Shown here: one piece after another, positions 54,014 to 63,702 of the stretch
Position numbering within the stretch: the first letter of the stretch is position 1
How the letters are laid out: each line of letters opens with the position of its first letter
Assembly: GCA_958296065.1 (NCBI GenBank)
Contig: CATQHX010000044.1
Span: 62,001 to 126,000 of the forward strand
Source: Vicinamibacterales bacterium
GTDB taxonomy: Bacteria > Acidobacteriota > Vicinamibacteria > Vicinamibacterales > UBA8438
Length of the DNA: 64,000 nt
Direction of reading: 5' to 3'
Made by a program: the position numbers and the translations under genes
The notes under the pieces: generated by a model
Database searches by the model: none
Seen by the model: only the letters and a program-made list of their open reading frames with translations
What the model was told of the DNA's origin: nothing

Positions 54014-55942
54014 TCACGGCAGCGTGTAGCTCAGCAGCGTCGTGCCCGCCGCCACGGCGACGTACTGCTTGCCGTCCCTCCCCAGGTAGGTGATCGGGTT
54101 GGCGCCGCTGATCATCTGCTCGGTCTCGACGCTCCACAGCTCGCGCCCGGTCTTCGTCTCGTAGGCGCGGAAGCGCCGGTCGCTGGCGCCGCCGATGAAG
54201 AGCACGCCGCCCGCGGTGGAGGTCGGCCCGCCCTTCTGCGAGTTGGGGGCGCCGGTCAGCAGGCCGGGGGGTGCGCCCTCGACCGTGCCGAACGGGATTT
54301 GCCAGGCGATCTCGCCGCTGTTGACGTCCACGGCGACCAGCCTCGACCAGGGAGGCTGCCAGCAGGGCCAGCCGTTGACGGACGGTCGGGTGACGACGTG
54401 CCAGTAGATCCGGCGCGACTCGGGAGGACCCACGTAGCTGCGCCGATCGGGATCGTCCTCCACCTTCACGAGCTGGCTGATGTGGCCGGTGTCGGCGTAG
54501 TTGATGATGTAGTACCCGAGACTCGGATCGAAGGTTCCGCCGGTGAACTCCGTCCCGCCGCCGGTCGACGGGAACACCAGCGCGCCCTCCGCCGACGGCG
54601 GCGTGTAAGGGCCGCGGTTCCGGCCGCCGTCGTACTGCATCAGCAGCTCGCGGCACGCGGCGGTGTGCTCCGGCGTCACCGTCGCTATCTCGTCCATCGT
54701 GAAATCGATGCGTCCGAAGGGCGGCGGCTTCACCGGGAACGGCTGCGTCGGCGAGTAGTACTCCCCGGGCATGTTCCCGGCTGGCACCGGACGCTCCTCG
54801 ATCTCGTAGATCGGCTCCCCGGTGACCCGGTTGAAGATGAACAGCACAGGGTACTTCGTCACGACGCCGACGGCGGGAATCGTCTCGCCGTCCCGCTCGA
54901 CGTCGAACAGGATCGGCGGCGCCGGCATGTCCAGGTCCCACAGGTCGTGGTGGACGGCCTGGAAGTGCCACAGCCGCTCGCCCGTCATCGCGTCGACGGC
55001 CACGATCGAGTTCGCGAAGAGGTTGTCGCCGGGGCGGTCCATGCCGTAGAAGTCGTTGTGGGCGGACCCCAGCGGCATGTACAGGATGCCGCGCTCTTCG
55101 TCGATGGTGAAGAACGACCACGTGTTGGCGCCGCTGACGCCGCGCCACGAGTCGTCGAGCCAGGTGTCGTTGCCGAACTCGCCGGGCCGGGGCACGGTAT
55201 GGAACGTCCAGACCAGGTCGCCCGTCCGCAGGTTCCACGCGCGCACGTCGCCAGCCGGCCCCTTCGATCCGGTCTCGTCCGCGTTGTGGACGCCGGTGAA
55301 CACGAGGTGCTTCCAGATGGCCACGCCGGACGAGATCCCGTAGTGCATGTTCGGGAAGCCGTTCATTACGTCGGGGGTCTTCAGGTCGACGAAGCCGTCG
55401 CTGCCGAACCGGGGGTTGGGGAGGCCGGTGGCCGCGTTCAGCGAGATCAGCTCGCCCTCCTCGGTGCCGAACACGATTTGCGGGGGCGTTCGGTCGTCGC
55501 CTTCCCAGTACGCCAGACCCCGCATCGAACCGCCGGTCCAGTGCAACTGGTGCTCCGGGGAGTTCCAGTCGCCGGGCGCGGTGTACTCCCAGATCTCGTC
55601 GCCGGTCTCCGGCTCCAGCGCCACCACGCGGTAGTACGGGAACGACAGGTACAGGACGCCGTCGACCAGGAGCGGCGTCGACTGGCTCGGCCGCGACGGC
55701 ACGCCCACCTTCGTCATCTCGTAGCGCCATGCCGGCACCAGGGTGGAGACGTTGTCGACGTCGATCTGCGTAAGCGGCGAGTGGCGCTGGTTGCCGGCGT
55801 CGCGGCCCCAGTGCCGCCAGTCGTCCTGCGCGTGCAGCGGCTGCGTCGCGAGGGTTGCCGTCAACAGTGCGAGAGTCATGAGCGGCAACCGCGGCGAACG
55901 CCGGGCCGCCCGATGAACTGACGTCAGCAAGCTCGTAGCCAT
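54014..55942 (-). CDS. PQQ-dependent dehydrogenase (glucose/alcohol quinoprotein type)
   Basis: A 642-residue exported quinoprotein dehydrogenase. Signal peptide, opening WRHWGRDAGNQRHSPLTQID, blades such as VVALEPETGDEIWEY, the Asp-containing HHDLWDLDMPAPPILFD, and a final NPITYLGRDGKQYVAVAAG. These are hallmarks of membrane-type glucose and alcohol quinoproteins that oxidise substrates in the periplasm. There is no haem domain. It is convergent with the preceding propeller gene, separated by 88 bases. The upstream 360 bases hold direct repeats and a hairpin. Confidence 0.88.
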   Translation of the reverse strand: MATSLLTSVHRAARRSPRLPLMTLALLTATLATQPLHAQDDWRHWGRDAGNQRHSPLTQIDVDNVSTLVPAWRYEMTKVGVPSRPSQSTPLLVDGVLYLSFPYYRVVALEPETGDEIWEYTAPGDWNSPEHQLHWTGGSMRGLAYWEGDDRTPPQIVFGTEEGELISLNAATGLPNPRFGSDGFVDLKTPDVMNGFPNMHYGISSGVAIWKHLVFTGVHNADETGSKGPAGDVRAWNLRTGDLVWTFHTVPRPGEFGNDTWLDDSWRGVSGANTWSFFTIDEERGILYMPLGSAHNDFYGMDRPGDNLFANSIVAVDAMTGERLWHFQAVHHDLWDLDMPAPPILFDVERDGETIPAVGVVTKYPVLFIFNRVTGEPIYEIEERPVPAGNMPGEYYSPTQPFPVKPPPFGRIDFTMDEIATVTPEHTAACRELLMQYDGGRNRGPYTPPSAEGALVFPSTGGGTEFTGGTFDPSLGYYIINYADTGHISQLVKVEDDPDRRSYVGPPESRRIYWHVVTRPSVNGWPCWQPPWSRLVAVDVNSGEIAWQIPFGTVEGAPPGLLTGAPNSQKGGPTSTAGGVLFIGGASDRRFRAYETKTGRELWSVETEQMISGANPITYLGRDGKQYVAVAAGTTLLSYTLP

Positions 55943-55985
55943 GAGTCGAAGTGCCTCCTGCGAGAGCGACCTCGCCGGCCCAGTG

Positions 55986-56050
55986 CCGCGGCGAGGGGTC
56001 CAGACTTGAACGGGTGCTCAATCTACGCGGTTTCCGGCCGCGACTCAAGC
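55986..56050 (+). repeat. direct repeat, copy 1
   Basis: A segment of about 65 bases beginning CCGCGGCGAGG and ending CGCGACTCAAGC. The last 41 bases (56010-56050) are identical to 56134-56174, and the first part is nearly so. It lies in the divergent gap between the PQQ dehydrogenase and hydantoinase genes. Confidence 0.85.
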
Positions 56051-56076
56051 CGATGCGAGGCGAATCGCGACCAACA

Positions 56077-56096
56077 CATCAAGACAAATCTTGATG
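56077..56096 (+). promoter_or_regulatory. inverted repeat between the direct repeats
   Basis: CATCAAG-ACAAAT-CTTGATG, a perfect 7-bp inverted repeat with a 6-base AT-rich centre. In a divergent promoter region it could be an operator; the spacing is also typical of transcription-factor half-sites. Confidence 0.4.
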
Positions 56097-56109
56097 CACC
56101 GCTCTCGGG

Positions 56110-56174
56110 CCGCGGCGAGGCGGTCCGGTCTTGACGGGTGCTCAATCTACGCGGTTTCCGGCCGCGACTCAAGC
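56110..56174 (+). repeat. direct repeat, copy 2
   Basis: Second copy of the 65-base repeat, 124 bases downstream of the first, with the final 41 bases (56134-56174) identical. Confidence 0.85.
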
Positions 56175-56304
56175 TGTAACCGACCCGGTTCCGGTTCCTG
56201 CCGCTTAGGGTGGAAGCCGCCGCCTTTCCGTCACTTCGCGCGTGCCATAATCTCGCTGCACGCGCGACGGCGACAGGACCGTTGCCGCGGAGCCGGAGGC
56301 TGGG

Positions 56305-57750
56305 ATGAGCGTACTGATCAAGAACGGCCGCGTCGTCACGGCGGTAGACGACTACCGGGCAGACGTTTTCGTCGAGGGGGAGACCGTGGCCCTGATCGGG
56401 CACGGTCTCGAACGCGGTCTCGAGGTCGCGGCGGACCGGATCATCGACGCGACGGGGAAGCTTCTGCTCCCCGGCGGGATCGATCCCCACACCCACATGG
56501 AGCTGCCGTTCGGGGGCACCGAGTCGTCCGACACCTTCGAGACCGGCACGCGAGCGGCCGCGTTCGGCGGCACCACGAGCATCGTCGACTTCGCGGTCCA
56601 GACTCGCGGCGCCTCCACCATCGAGGGTCTCGACACCTGGCACGCCAAGGCGGAGGGCAACGCCGCGATCGACTATGCGTTCCACATGATCGTGACCGAC
56701 CTGCCCGACGAGCGCGTGCCGGAGTTGCGCCGGCTCGCGGACGAAGGGGTGACCAGTTACAAGCTGTTCATGGCCTATCCCGGCGTTCTGCTGGCGGACG
56801 ACGCCACCATCTTCCGCGCCATGCGCAAGGCGGGCGAGGACGGGACGCTCGTCTGCATGCACGCCGAGAACGGCGTCGTGATCGACGAGCTCGTCGAGCT
56901 GGCCCTTGCCGCCGGGCAGGTGGAGCCGAAGTACCACGCGCTCACCCGGCCCACGCGCCTGGAAGGAGAGGGCGTGCACCGCGCGCTCGCCATCGCGGAG
57001 GTAGCCCGCGCTCCCGTCTACATCGTGCACCTGAGCTGCCACGATGCCCTCACCGAGCTGCGGCGGGCGCAGGAGCGCGGCGTGATGGCGCACGCCGAGA
57101 CCTGCCTGCAGTACCTGCTGCTGGACATCGGCGCCTACGACGAGCCGGGCTTCGACGGCGCCAAGTACGTCATGACACCGCCCCTGCGGGAGAAATGGAA
57201 CCAGGACGAGCTGTGGCGGGGCCTGCAGGGCAGGGACCTCGACGTCATCTCCAGCGACCATTGCCCCTTCAACCTGCGCGAGCAGAAGGAGCTCGGGCGG
57301 GGCGACTTCAGCCGCATTCCCAACGGCGGACCCGGAGTGGAAAACCGGATGAGCCTCATCTATCACCACGGGGTCAACACCGGCCGGATCGACGTCAACC
57401 GGTTCGTCGAGCTCACCTCCACCGCGGCGGCGCGCATTTTCGGGATGTTTCCGCGCAAGGGGACCATCGCGGTCGGGTCGGACGCCGACATCGTGATCTT
57501 CGACCCGGAGCGCGAGGTGACCATCAGCCGCGACGATCCGCATACCCATCACATGAACGTCGACTACAGCGCCTACGAGGGCTTTCGGGTGCGCGGATAC
57601 CCGGAGACCGTGCTGTCGCGCGGCCGCGTTGTGGTCGACAAGGGAGAGTACGTCGGCCGGCCGGGAGACGGGCGGTTCATCAAGCGCGGTCCGTACGGCG
57701 GCGCCCACGCGGCCGCGGCCGCCGCGAATCGGGGGATGCCGCTGTTCTGA
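56305..57750 (+). CDS. hydA: dihydropyrimidinase (hydantoinase)
   Basis: A 481-residue cyclic amidohydrolase that opens dihydrouracil or hydantoins, the second step of reductive pyrimidine breakdown. Binuclear metal site: GGIDPHTHMELPFGG (H-x-H), the carboxylated Lys153 in SYKLFMAYPG, HAENGVV, YIVHLSCHDAL and Asp in SSDHCPFN. Length is typical. It heads a co-directional cluster with preT and preA, the enzymes of the first step, which supports the pyrimidine role over general hydantoinase activity. Confidence 0.92.
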   Translation: MSVLIKNGRVVTAVDDYRADVFVEGETVALIGHGLERGLEVAADRIIDATGKLLLPGGIDPHTHMELPFGGTESSDTFETGTRAAAFGGTTSIVDFAVQTRGASTIEGLDTWHAKAEGNAAIDYAFHMIVTDLPDERVPELRRLADEGVTSYKLFMAYPGVLLADDATIFRAMRKAGEDGTLVCMHAENGVVIDELVELALAAGQVEPKYHALTRPTRLEGEGVHRALAIAEVARAPVYIVHLSCHDALTELRRAQERGVMAHAETCLQYLLLDIGAYDEPGFDGAKYVMTPPLREKWNQDELWRGLQGRDLDVISSDHCPFNLREQKELGRGDFSRIPNGGPGVENRMSLIYHHGVNTGRIDVNRFVELTSTAAARIFGMFPRKGTIAVGSDADIVIFDPEREVTISRDDPHTHHMNVDYSAYEGFRVRGYPETVLSRGRVVVDKGEYVGRPGDGRFIKRGPYGGAHAAAAAANRGMPLF

Positions 57751-57886
57751 GGGGCGGCGTGCGGGACCGAGCGCTGCCGCGTGCCTCCGGCCGTTCCGAC
57801 CGGACCTTGCAGTCGCGCACTGCTTCCGGCGGCGCCCTCGTCGGCCCTTGTCGAAGCGCTGTTCCGGGCAGGCTGAACGCGTGAAG

Positions 57887-59239
57887 ATGAAGAGGGAGCT
57901 TGCGTTGTCGAACTCGATATCCACCCCCGGCGTCGCAGCCGGCCGCCTGCCGGCCCGGACCTGCGAGGAGAACTTCGCGGATCTGCGCCCGCCGCTCACC
58001 GCCCACGAGGCCGCCGTCGCCGCCGCCCGCTGCTACTTCTGCCACGACGCGCCGTGCGTCACTGCCTGTCCGACCGCCATCGACATTCCGCTCTTCGTGC
58101 GCCAGATCTCGACGGGGACGGCGCGGGCCGCGGCGAAGACCATCTTCGACCGGAACATCCTGGGCGGCATGTGCGCGCGGGCCTGTCCGACGGAGACGCT
58201 CTGCGAGCAGGCGTGCGTGCGGCAGGCGGCCGAGGGCAAGCCGGTGGAGATCGGCCGCCTGCAGCGCTTCGCCACCGACGCGCTGATGGCGCGCGACCGG
58301 CATCCCTACGAGCGCGCCGGCCCTTCCGGCCGGCGCATCGCCGTCGTGGGAGCCGGCCCCGCGGGGCTGGCCTGCGCCCATCGGCTGGCGATGAAGGGCC
58401 ACGCCGTCACCCTCTTCGATGCGCGGGCCAAGGCGGGCGGGCTCAACGAGTACGGCATCGCCAGCTACAAGACCGTCGACCGCTTCGCGGAACGGGAGGT
58501 CGAGTGGCTGCTCGGGATCGGCGGCATCGTGCTGGAGCTGGGGCGCCGCCTGGGGGGCGGACTGACGCTCGACGGACTCGTCGACGACTACGACGCGGTC
58601 TTCCTGGGCCTCGGGCTCGCCGGCGTCAACGCGCTCGGCGTCGAGGAGGAGGCAGCGGAGAACGTACGCGCCGCGGTGGACTTCATCGCCGACCTGCGGC
58701 AGACCTCAGACCTCTCGACGCTGCCCGTGGGGCGTCACGTCGTCGTTATCGGGGGCGGGATGACGGCGGTGGACGCCGCCGTGCAGTCGAAGCTCCTCGG
58801 CGCCGAGGACGTGGCGATGGTCTACCGTCGCGGGCGCGACCGGATGAACGCCTCCGGCTTCGAGCAGGATCACGCCGCATCGACGGGGGTGCGGATCATC
58901 ACCGGCGCGAGGCCCGTGCGGGTGCTCGGCGAGGGCGCCGTGCGCGAGGTGGAGTTCGCGTACACGGAGGACGGTCCCGACGGCCTGCGCGACACGGGCG
59001 AGACCTTCCGCCTGCGGGCCGACCAGGTGTTCAAGGCGATCGGGCAGAAGCTGGACGGGAGCCCCGGCGGTCTGGCGCTCGAGGGCCGCAAGATTCGGGT
59101 GACGGGTCCGGGGCGCACGAGTCGCAAGGGCGTCTGGGCCGGCGGCGACTGCGTGGCGGAAGGCGACGACCTGGTCGTCACGGCGGTGGCTCAGGGGCGC
59201 GACGCGGCCGAGGACATTCACGCCGCCCTGATGGTTTAG
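57887..59239 (+). CDS. preT: dihydropyrimidine dehydrogenase subunit PreT
   Basis: About 450 residues of the FAD-containing electron-input subunit of NAD-dependent dihydropyrimidine dehydrogenase. The N-terminal Fe-S-type domain has Cys clusters (CYFCHDAPCVTACPTAIDIP and MCARACPTETLCEQAC); then the Rossmann motif RIAVVGAGPAGLACAHRLAM and a second one VVVIGGGMTAVDAAVQSKL, ending with GVWAGGDCVAEGDDLVVTAV. It pairs with PreA 15 bases downstream. The exact start is uncertain: GTG 57881, ATG 57887 and a TTG slightly further in are all possible. Confidence 0.9.
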   Translation: MKRELALSNSISTPGVAAGRLPARTCEENFADLRPPLTAHEAAVAAARCYFCHDAPCVTACPTAIDIPLFVRQISTGTARAAAKTIFDRNILGGMCARACPTETLCEQACVRQAAEGKPVEIGRLQRFATDALMARDRHPYERAGPSGRRIAVVGAGPAGLACAHRLAMKGHAVTLFDARAKAGGLNEYGIASYKTVDRFAEREVEWLLGIGGIVLELGRRLGGGLTLDGLVDDYDAVFLGLGLAGVNALGVEEEAAENVRAAVDFIADLRQTSDLSTLPVGRHVVVIGGGMTAVDAAVQSKLLGAEDVAMVYRRGRDRMNASGFEQDHAASTGVRIITGARPVRVLGEGAVREVEFAYTEDGPDGLRDTGETFRLRADQVFKAIGQKLDGSPGGLALEGRKIRVTGPGRTSRKGVWAGGDCVAEGDDLVVTAVAQGRDAAEDIHAALMV

Positions 59240-59254
59240 GCGGGAGGCGACGAG

Positions 59255-60565
59255 ATGGCGACGCTTGCGAACGACTTTCTCGGCATCAGGTCCCCCAACC
59301 CGTTCTGGCTGGCCTCCGGGCCGCCGGCCGACAAGGAGTACAACGTCCGCCGGGCGTTCGAGGCGGGCTGGGGCGGGGTGGTCTGGAAGACGCTGGGGGA
59401 GGACGGGCCGCCGGCCGTCAACGTCAACGGCCCGCGCTACGGCGCCGTCTGGGGCGCGGACCGCTACGTGGTCGGCATCAACAACATCGAGCTCATCACC
59501 GACCGGCCCCTGGAGTTGAACCTGCGCGAGATCAAGGCGGTCAAGCGCGACTATCCCGACCGGGCGGTGATCGTGTCGCTGATGGTGCCCTGCGAAGAGC
59601 AGGCCTGGCGGCGCATCCTGCGGCAGGTGGAGGAGACCGGAGCCGACGGCGTCGAGCTGAACTTCGGTTGCCCCCACGGCATGCAGGAGCGCGGGATGGG
59701 CGCGGCGGTGGGCCAGGTGCCGGAGTACATCGAGATGGTGACGCGCTGGGTGAAGGCGGCGACCCGGATGCCGGTCATCGTCAAGCTCACCCCGAACGTC
59801 GCCGACATCCGCTACGCGGCCCGCGCGTCCCGGGTGGGAGGCGCCGACGCGGTGAGCCTGATCAACACGGTGAACTCGATCACGTCGGTCGATCTCGACA
59901 CGTTCAGCCCCGAGCCCACCATCGACGGCAAGGGCAGTCATGGGGGTTACGCCGGCCCGGCCATCAAGCCGATCGGCCTGCACATGGTGGCCGAGATCGC
60001 GCGCAACCCGGAGACCGCCGACCTGCCGCTATCGGGTATCGGAGGCATCAGCACGTGGCGCGACGCGGCGGAGTACATCGCGCTGGGCTGCGGCAACGTG
60101 CAGGTGTGCACCGCGGCGATGGTCTACGGGTTCCGCATCGTCGAGGAGATGATCGCGGGGCTTCGGCTCTGGATGGAGGACAAGGGCTACGAGCGCCTCT
60201 CCGACTTCCAGGGCCGCGCGGTGCGCAACGTCACCGACTGGCAGCACCTGAACCTGAACTACACGGCCAAGGCGCGCATCGACCAGGAGGTATGCATCAA
60301 GTGCGGCCGCTGCTACGCGGCCTGCGAGGACACGTCCCACCAGTCGATCGCGATCCGCGAGAATCGCGTCTTCGAAGTGATCGACGCCGAGTGCGTCGCC
60401 TGCAACCTGTGCGTCATCACCTGCCCGGTGGAGGACTGCATCACGATGGAGTCGCTACCGGTCGGCGCGGTCGACCCGCGCACCGGCAAGGTGGTGGAAG
60501 GCTACGCGAACTGGACGACGCACCCGAACAACCCGGAGGTGGGGGGCGAGCCGCCGGTGTCGTGA
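59255..60565 (+). CDS. preA: dihydropyrimidine dehydrogenase subunit PreA
   Basis: A 436-residue FMN and Fe-S catalytic subunit that reduces uracil and thymine. The TIM-barrel dehydrogenase domain (IRSPNPFWLASGPPADKEYN, VELNFGCPHGMQERGMGAAV, LSGIGGISTWRDAAEYIALG) is followed by two 4Fe-4S motifs, CIKCGRCYAACEDTSHQ and CVACNLCVITCPVEDC. Start has GGGAGG upstream. No beta-ureidopropionase gene follows within the window. A 53-base identical piece of this gene is repeated at 63709-63761. Confidence 0.93.
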   Translation: MATLANDFLGIRSPNPFWLASGPPADKEYNVRRAFEAGWGGVVWKTLGEDGPPAVNVNGPRYGAVWGADRYVVGINNIELITDRPLELNLREIKAVKRDYPDRAVIVSLMVPCEEQAWRRILRQVEETGADGVELNFGCPHGMQERGMGAAVGQVPEYIEMVTRWVKAATRMPVIVKLTPNVADIRYAARASRVGGADAVSLINTVNSITSVDLDTFSPEPTIDGKGSHGGYAGPAIKPIGLHMVAEIARNPETADLPLSGIGGISTWRDAAEYIALGCGNVQVCTAAMVYGFRIVEEMIAGLRLWMEDKGYERLSDFQGRAVRNVTDWQHLNLNYTAKARIDQEVCIKCGRCYAACEDTSHQSIAIRENRVFEVIDAECVACNLCVITCPVEDCITMESLPVGAVDPRTGKVVEGYANWTTHPNNPEVGGEPPVS

Positions 60566-61192
60566 CGCGGGCGCGGATCATGCTGTGGCCCGTGGAGACG
60601 GCCGCCTGGCGCAGCCTCTCCAGGACGTGCTTCCAGCTGGTGGTCGCCAACATGCGCCTCCCCGACCGCGCCACGATGCCGACGTTCGATCTGGTTTCGT
60701 TGCCGAGCTCGATCTTGCTGTCGGCCGTTCCGATCTCGGGGCGTGCCTCGATGCGAGAGATGGTCGCGACGACCGAGTCGAAGAACTCGCCCCCGAGACC
60801 GTGGCCGCGTGCCTCGTAGCGGTGAGGTGTCGGGCAACTGTGCCGGAGCGTCCGCGGCGGCCAGTAGCATGGCAGCTCCGATCGACACGGCGGCCAGTCT
60901 CGAAGGGCCGGTCATTGTCGGGCCCCTCCTTCGGGTGCGTGGGTGCCAGATTCCGGGGTGCGATCAGGCGTTTGCCCGATTGTAGGGGAGGTTCGGCTGC
61001 GGTGCCGCTATCGAGCCGTGCGGCGAGACCCCGCCAAGACCTCTGTTCACGCTGGCGAAGCCGGGTTAATGTGATGCGCGAGCCCATCGTCCGTTACGGT
61101 GCCGGCGGCGGGGATCTGCACATGAAGGCCGTCAACGACAACATCACCACGACCGACGACGCCAGCCTCGCCGCGTGCGGGCGCTCGCGATC
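60566..61192. other. 627-base gap with degenerate coding traces
   Basis: No intact gene. On the minus strand about 60915-60820 a signal-like peptide (TGPSRLAAVSIGAAMLLAAA) starts but is lost by frameshift. In another minus frame about 60825-60740 reads HRYEARGHGLGGEFFDSVVA, TISRIEARPE, resembling a ParE toxin core without its ends. These look like decayed fragments. Confidence 0.4.
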
Positions 61193-62419
61193 ATGACCTC
61201 CACGGCAGTCGCCGCGGCCGTGCTGGGTGCTCCTCCCCCGGCGCCGCGGTCGGACGCCGTGTCGGACGCACCGGGGCACCGCTTCCTGCTTGGCTGGACG
61301 CTGGCCTGGGTCGCGGTCGGCCTCGCGGTCGCGGCCGGGACCTCGTTCGCGGCGAACGTCGACTTCCTGCCGGTCCTGCGGCTGAGCGTCCTCTCCGCGG
61401 TGGTAGTGGGATACAGCGCGTACGCCTCGGCCCGCCTCGTATCGCCGCTGCTGGCGCGGCTGCCCGGCGCATTGCGCCTGACGCTCGATGCGTTGATCGT
61501 GTTGGCGGGCGCCGTCTTCGGCTCGCTCGCGGTCTTCCTGACCGATCCGTTCTTCACGCTCGGGCAGCTCCGTGCCGTGTTGCTGATCCTCGCGCTCAAC
61601 GCGGCGCTCGCCGCGGTGGTCGCGGTGGCCCTCGGCACCTACGATCGGATGCGCCGCCAGATCGAGGCGTCCTACCGCGTGCTGCGGGAGCGGGACGCGC
61701 TCGAGCGCGAGATGAACGTCGCTCGCGAGGTCCAACGCGAGCTGCTGCCCCGCGCCGTGCCCCGCTTCGAGGGACTCGATCTGGCCGGGGTCTGCCGGCC
61801 GGCAATCGCCGTGGGCGGCGACTACTACGACTACCTCGAGCATACCGACGGCCGCCCGGGACTCGTCATCGCGGACATCTCGGGCAAGGGCGTTCCCGCC
61901 GCCCTCCTCATGGCGAGCCTGCAGGCCTCGGTGCGCAGCCTGTTCCACCTCGCGGCGGATCCGGGGCAACTCCACGCGAGGCTGAACGACGCGTTGTGCC
62001 GTTCCTCGTCGTCGTCGCGCTACGCGACGGCGTTCGTCGCCGACTTCGACCCGGCCACCCGGCGCCTGAGCTACAGCAACGCGGGGCACCTGCCCGCTCT
62101 TATCGTCCGTGGCGAGCAGACACTCCGGTGCGAAGAGGGCGGCATGCCGATCGGCCTGTTCGAGGGCGTGACCTACGAGACGGGCGCGCTGACCCTGGCC
62201 CCGGGCGATCTGCTGGCCCTGTTCACCGACGGCGTGACCGAGGCGCCCGCACCCGATCGCGAGGAGTTCGGTGCGGCGAGGTTGGCCGATCTGTTGCGAG
62301 GCCATCTGGACCGCCCCCTCGACGCGATCCTTCAGGCCGTGCTCGACGCCCTGCTCGACTGGAGCGGTCCGGTGCCCCCCCACGACGATGTGACCCTGGT
62401 CCTGGCGAGGGTACGGTGA
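61193..62419 (+). CDS. membrane PP2C-type phosphatase (SpoIIE/RsbU family)
   Basis: About 408 residues. Four membrane helices (residues 30-150) precede a linker helix (RMRRQIEASYRVLRERDALE) and a PPM phosphatase domain: AREVQRELLPRAVPRFEGLD, the metal-binding VGGDYYDYLE, ADISGKGVPAALLMA, YSNAGHLPAL and FTDGVTEA, ending HDDVTLVLARV. RsbU-like enzymes dephosphorylate anti-anti-sigma factors; no such partner is in the window. Starts: ATG 61193 or GTG 61175. Confidence 0.87.
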   Translation: MTSTAVAAAVLGAPPPAPRSDAVSDAPGHRFLLGWTLAWVAVGLAVAAGTSFAANVDFLPVLRLSVLSAVVVGYSAYASARLVSPLLARLPGALRLTLDALIVLAGAVFGSLAVFLTDPFFTLGQLRAVLLILALNAALAAVVAVALGTYDRMRRQIEASYRVLRERDALEREMNVAREVQRELLPRAVPRFEGLDLAGVCRPAIAVGGDYYDYLEHTDGRPGLVIADISGKGVPAALLMASLQASVRSLFHLAADPGQLHARLNDALCRSSSSSRYATAFVADFDPATRRLSYSNAGHLPALIVRGEQTLRCEEGGMPIGLFEGVTYETGALTLAPGDLLALFTDGVTEAPAPDREEFGAARLADLLRGHLDRPLDAILQAVLDALLDWSGPVPPHDDVTLVLARVR

Positions 62420-62463
62420 GGCGGTCCGGGCCGGAACGCAAGGTCGCGGGAGGAAGAAACACG

Positions 62464-63600
62464 ATGGTGCGTATCGCAGCAACCGCATTGGGTCTTGCCG
62501 TGGCGTTCGCCGCAGCGCTGTCCTCCGTCGAGGCGCAGTCGCTTCAGGCCGGGGGCGACGTGACGATTCCGAACGGGGAGGTGCGCGAGGGCGACATCTA
62601 CGCCGTGGCGGAAGCGATCCGGGTCGAGGGACGGTTGGACGGCGATCTGGCCGCGGCTGCAGCCCGGGTCGTGGTCGCCGGCCGGGTCGACGGGGATCTG
62701 TTCGCGGTCGCCGACACGGTCGACCTCCGGGGCCCGGTCGGAGACTCCACCCGGGTTGTCGCGCAAACGCTCAACGTGGACACCACGATCGATGGTGATC
62801 TGCTCGCGGCGGCGCAGGAGCTGGTCGTGACCGAGGACGCACGCATCGCGGGCGGTGTCGTGGCCGCGGGCCGTCGCGTGGAGATCGACGGCACGGTCGA
62901 GGGCGGCGCTCGGGTGGCGGCAGGGGAGATCGTCATTCGCGGCACGCTGCACGGCGACGCCAATGTCATTGCGGACCGTCTGGACCTGGCGCCCGGCGCC
63001 CGCATCACCGGCGACCTCGACTATCGGACACGGACGCCCCTGAGTCCCGAGGCGGCGGCCCTGGTGGAAGGCGCCGTGCGCTACGAGGATCCGCCGGTGG
63101 ACGAGGATGAGAGTGGAACGGCGTGGGGCTTCGTGTTCTGGTTCTGGCAGACGCTGGCGGCGCTGCTCACGGGCACCCTAGTCGTCGCGCTGTTCCGGGG
63201 CGTCGTTCAGCGGTTGGTCGTGTCCATTGCGGAGGAGACCACGCTCGGCGCGTTGCTCGGATTCGCCACGTTCCTCCTGGTCCCGGTGGCGGCCGCAATC
63301 GCCATGGTGACGCTCGTGGGGTTGCCGATCGGCATCGCCGGAGGCCTTCTGTTCGGCCTCGCCGTGTACGGGGCCAAGCTCCCGATCGCGGTCTGGCTGG
63401 GAGACCGTCTGCTCGGTTACGCCGGACGCCCGGGCGCTTCGCCGTACGCGGCGATGGCGCTCGGCATCCCGCTGCTCTACCTGCTGTTCGCCATCCCCTA
63501 CGTCGGGGGTCTGCTCTGGCTCGCCGCTACCTGGCTGGGCCTGGGCGCCATGGTCGTCTCCGGTCACCGATACCTGGACCTCCGCGCCGGCGCGGCGTAG
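62464..63600 (+). CDS. exported bactofilin-like protein with C-terminal membrane domain
   Basis: A 378-residue protein: signal peptide (residues 1-24), then about 150 residues of short beta-helical repeats typical of polymer-forming bactofilin domains (GDIYAVAEAIRVEGRLDGDL, VAGRVDGDLFAVADTVDL, DGTVEGGARVAAGEIVIRGT), and after residue 210 four hydrophobic helices (TLAALLTGTLVVALFRGVV, GLPIGIAGGLLFGLAVYG and others). Probably an envelope scaffold. It follows the phosphatase gene by 44 bases, so they may share a transcript. Confidence 0.75.
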   Translation: MVRIAATALGLAVAFAAALSSVEAQSLQAGGDVTIPNGEVREGDIYAVAEAIRVEGRLDGDLAAAAARVVVAGRVDGDLFAVADTVDLRGPVGDSTRVVAQTLNVDTTIDGDLLAAAQELVVTEDARIAGGVVAAGRRVEIDGTVEGGARVAAGEIVIRGTLHGDANVIADRLDLAPGARITGDLDYRTRTPLSPEAAALVEGAVRYEDPPVDEDESGTAWGFVFWFWQTLAALLTGTLVVALFRGVVQRLVVSIAEETTLGALLGFATFLLVPVAAAIAMVTLVGLPIGIAGGLLFGLAVYGAKLPIAVWLGDRLLGYAGRPGASPYAAMALGIPLLYLLFAIPYVGGLLWLAATWLGLGAMVVSGHRYLDLRAGAA

Positions 63601-63702
63601 TCCGCTGATGCATAGAGCGTGTGACTACGACCCGTTGTCCTGGACCCTGTCCCAGTTGCAGATGGTCGATTTCACCCGCAGTTTCGACAACGGATGCCGC
63701 GG

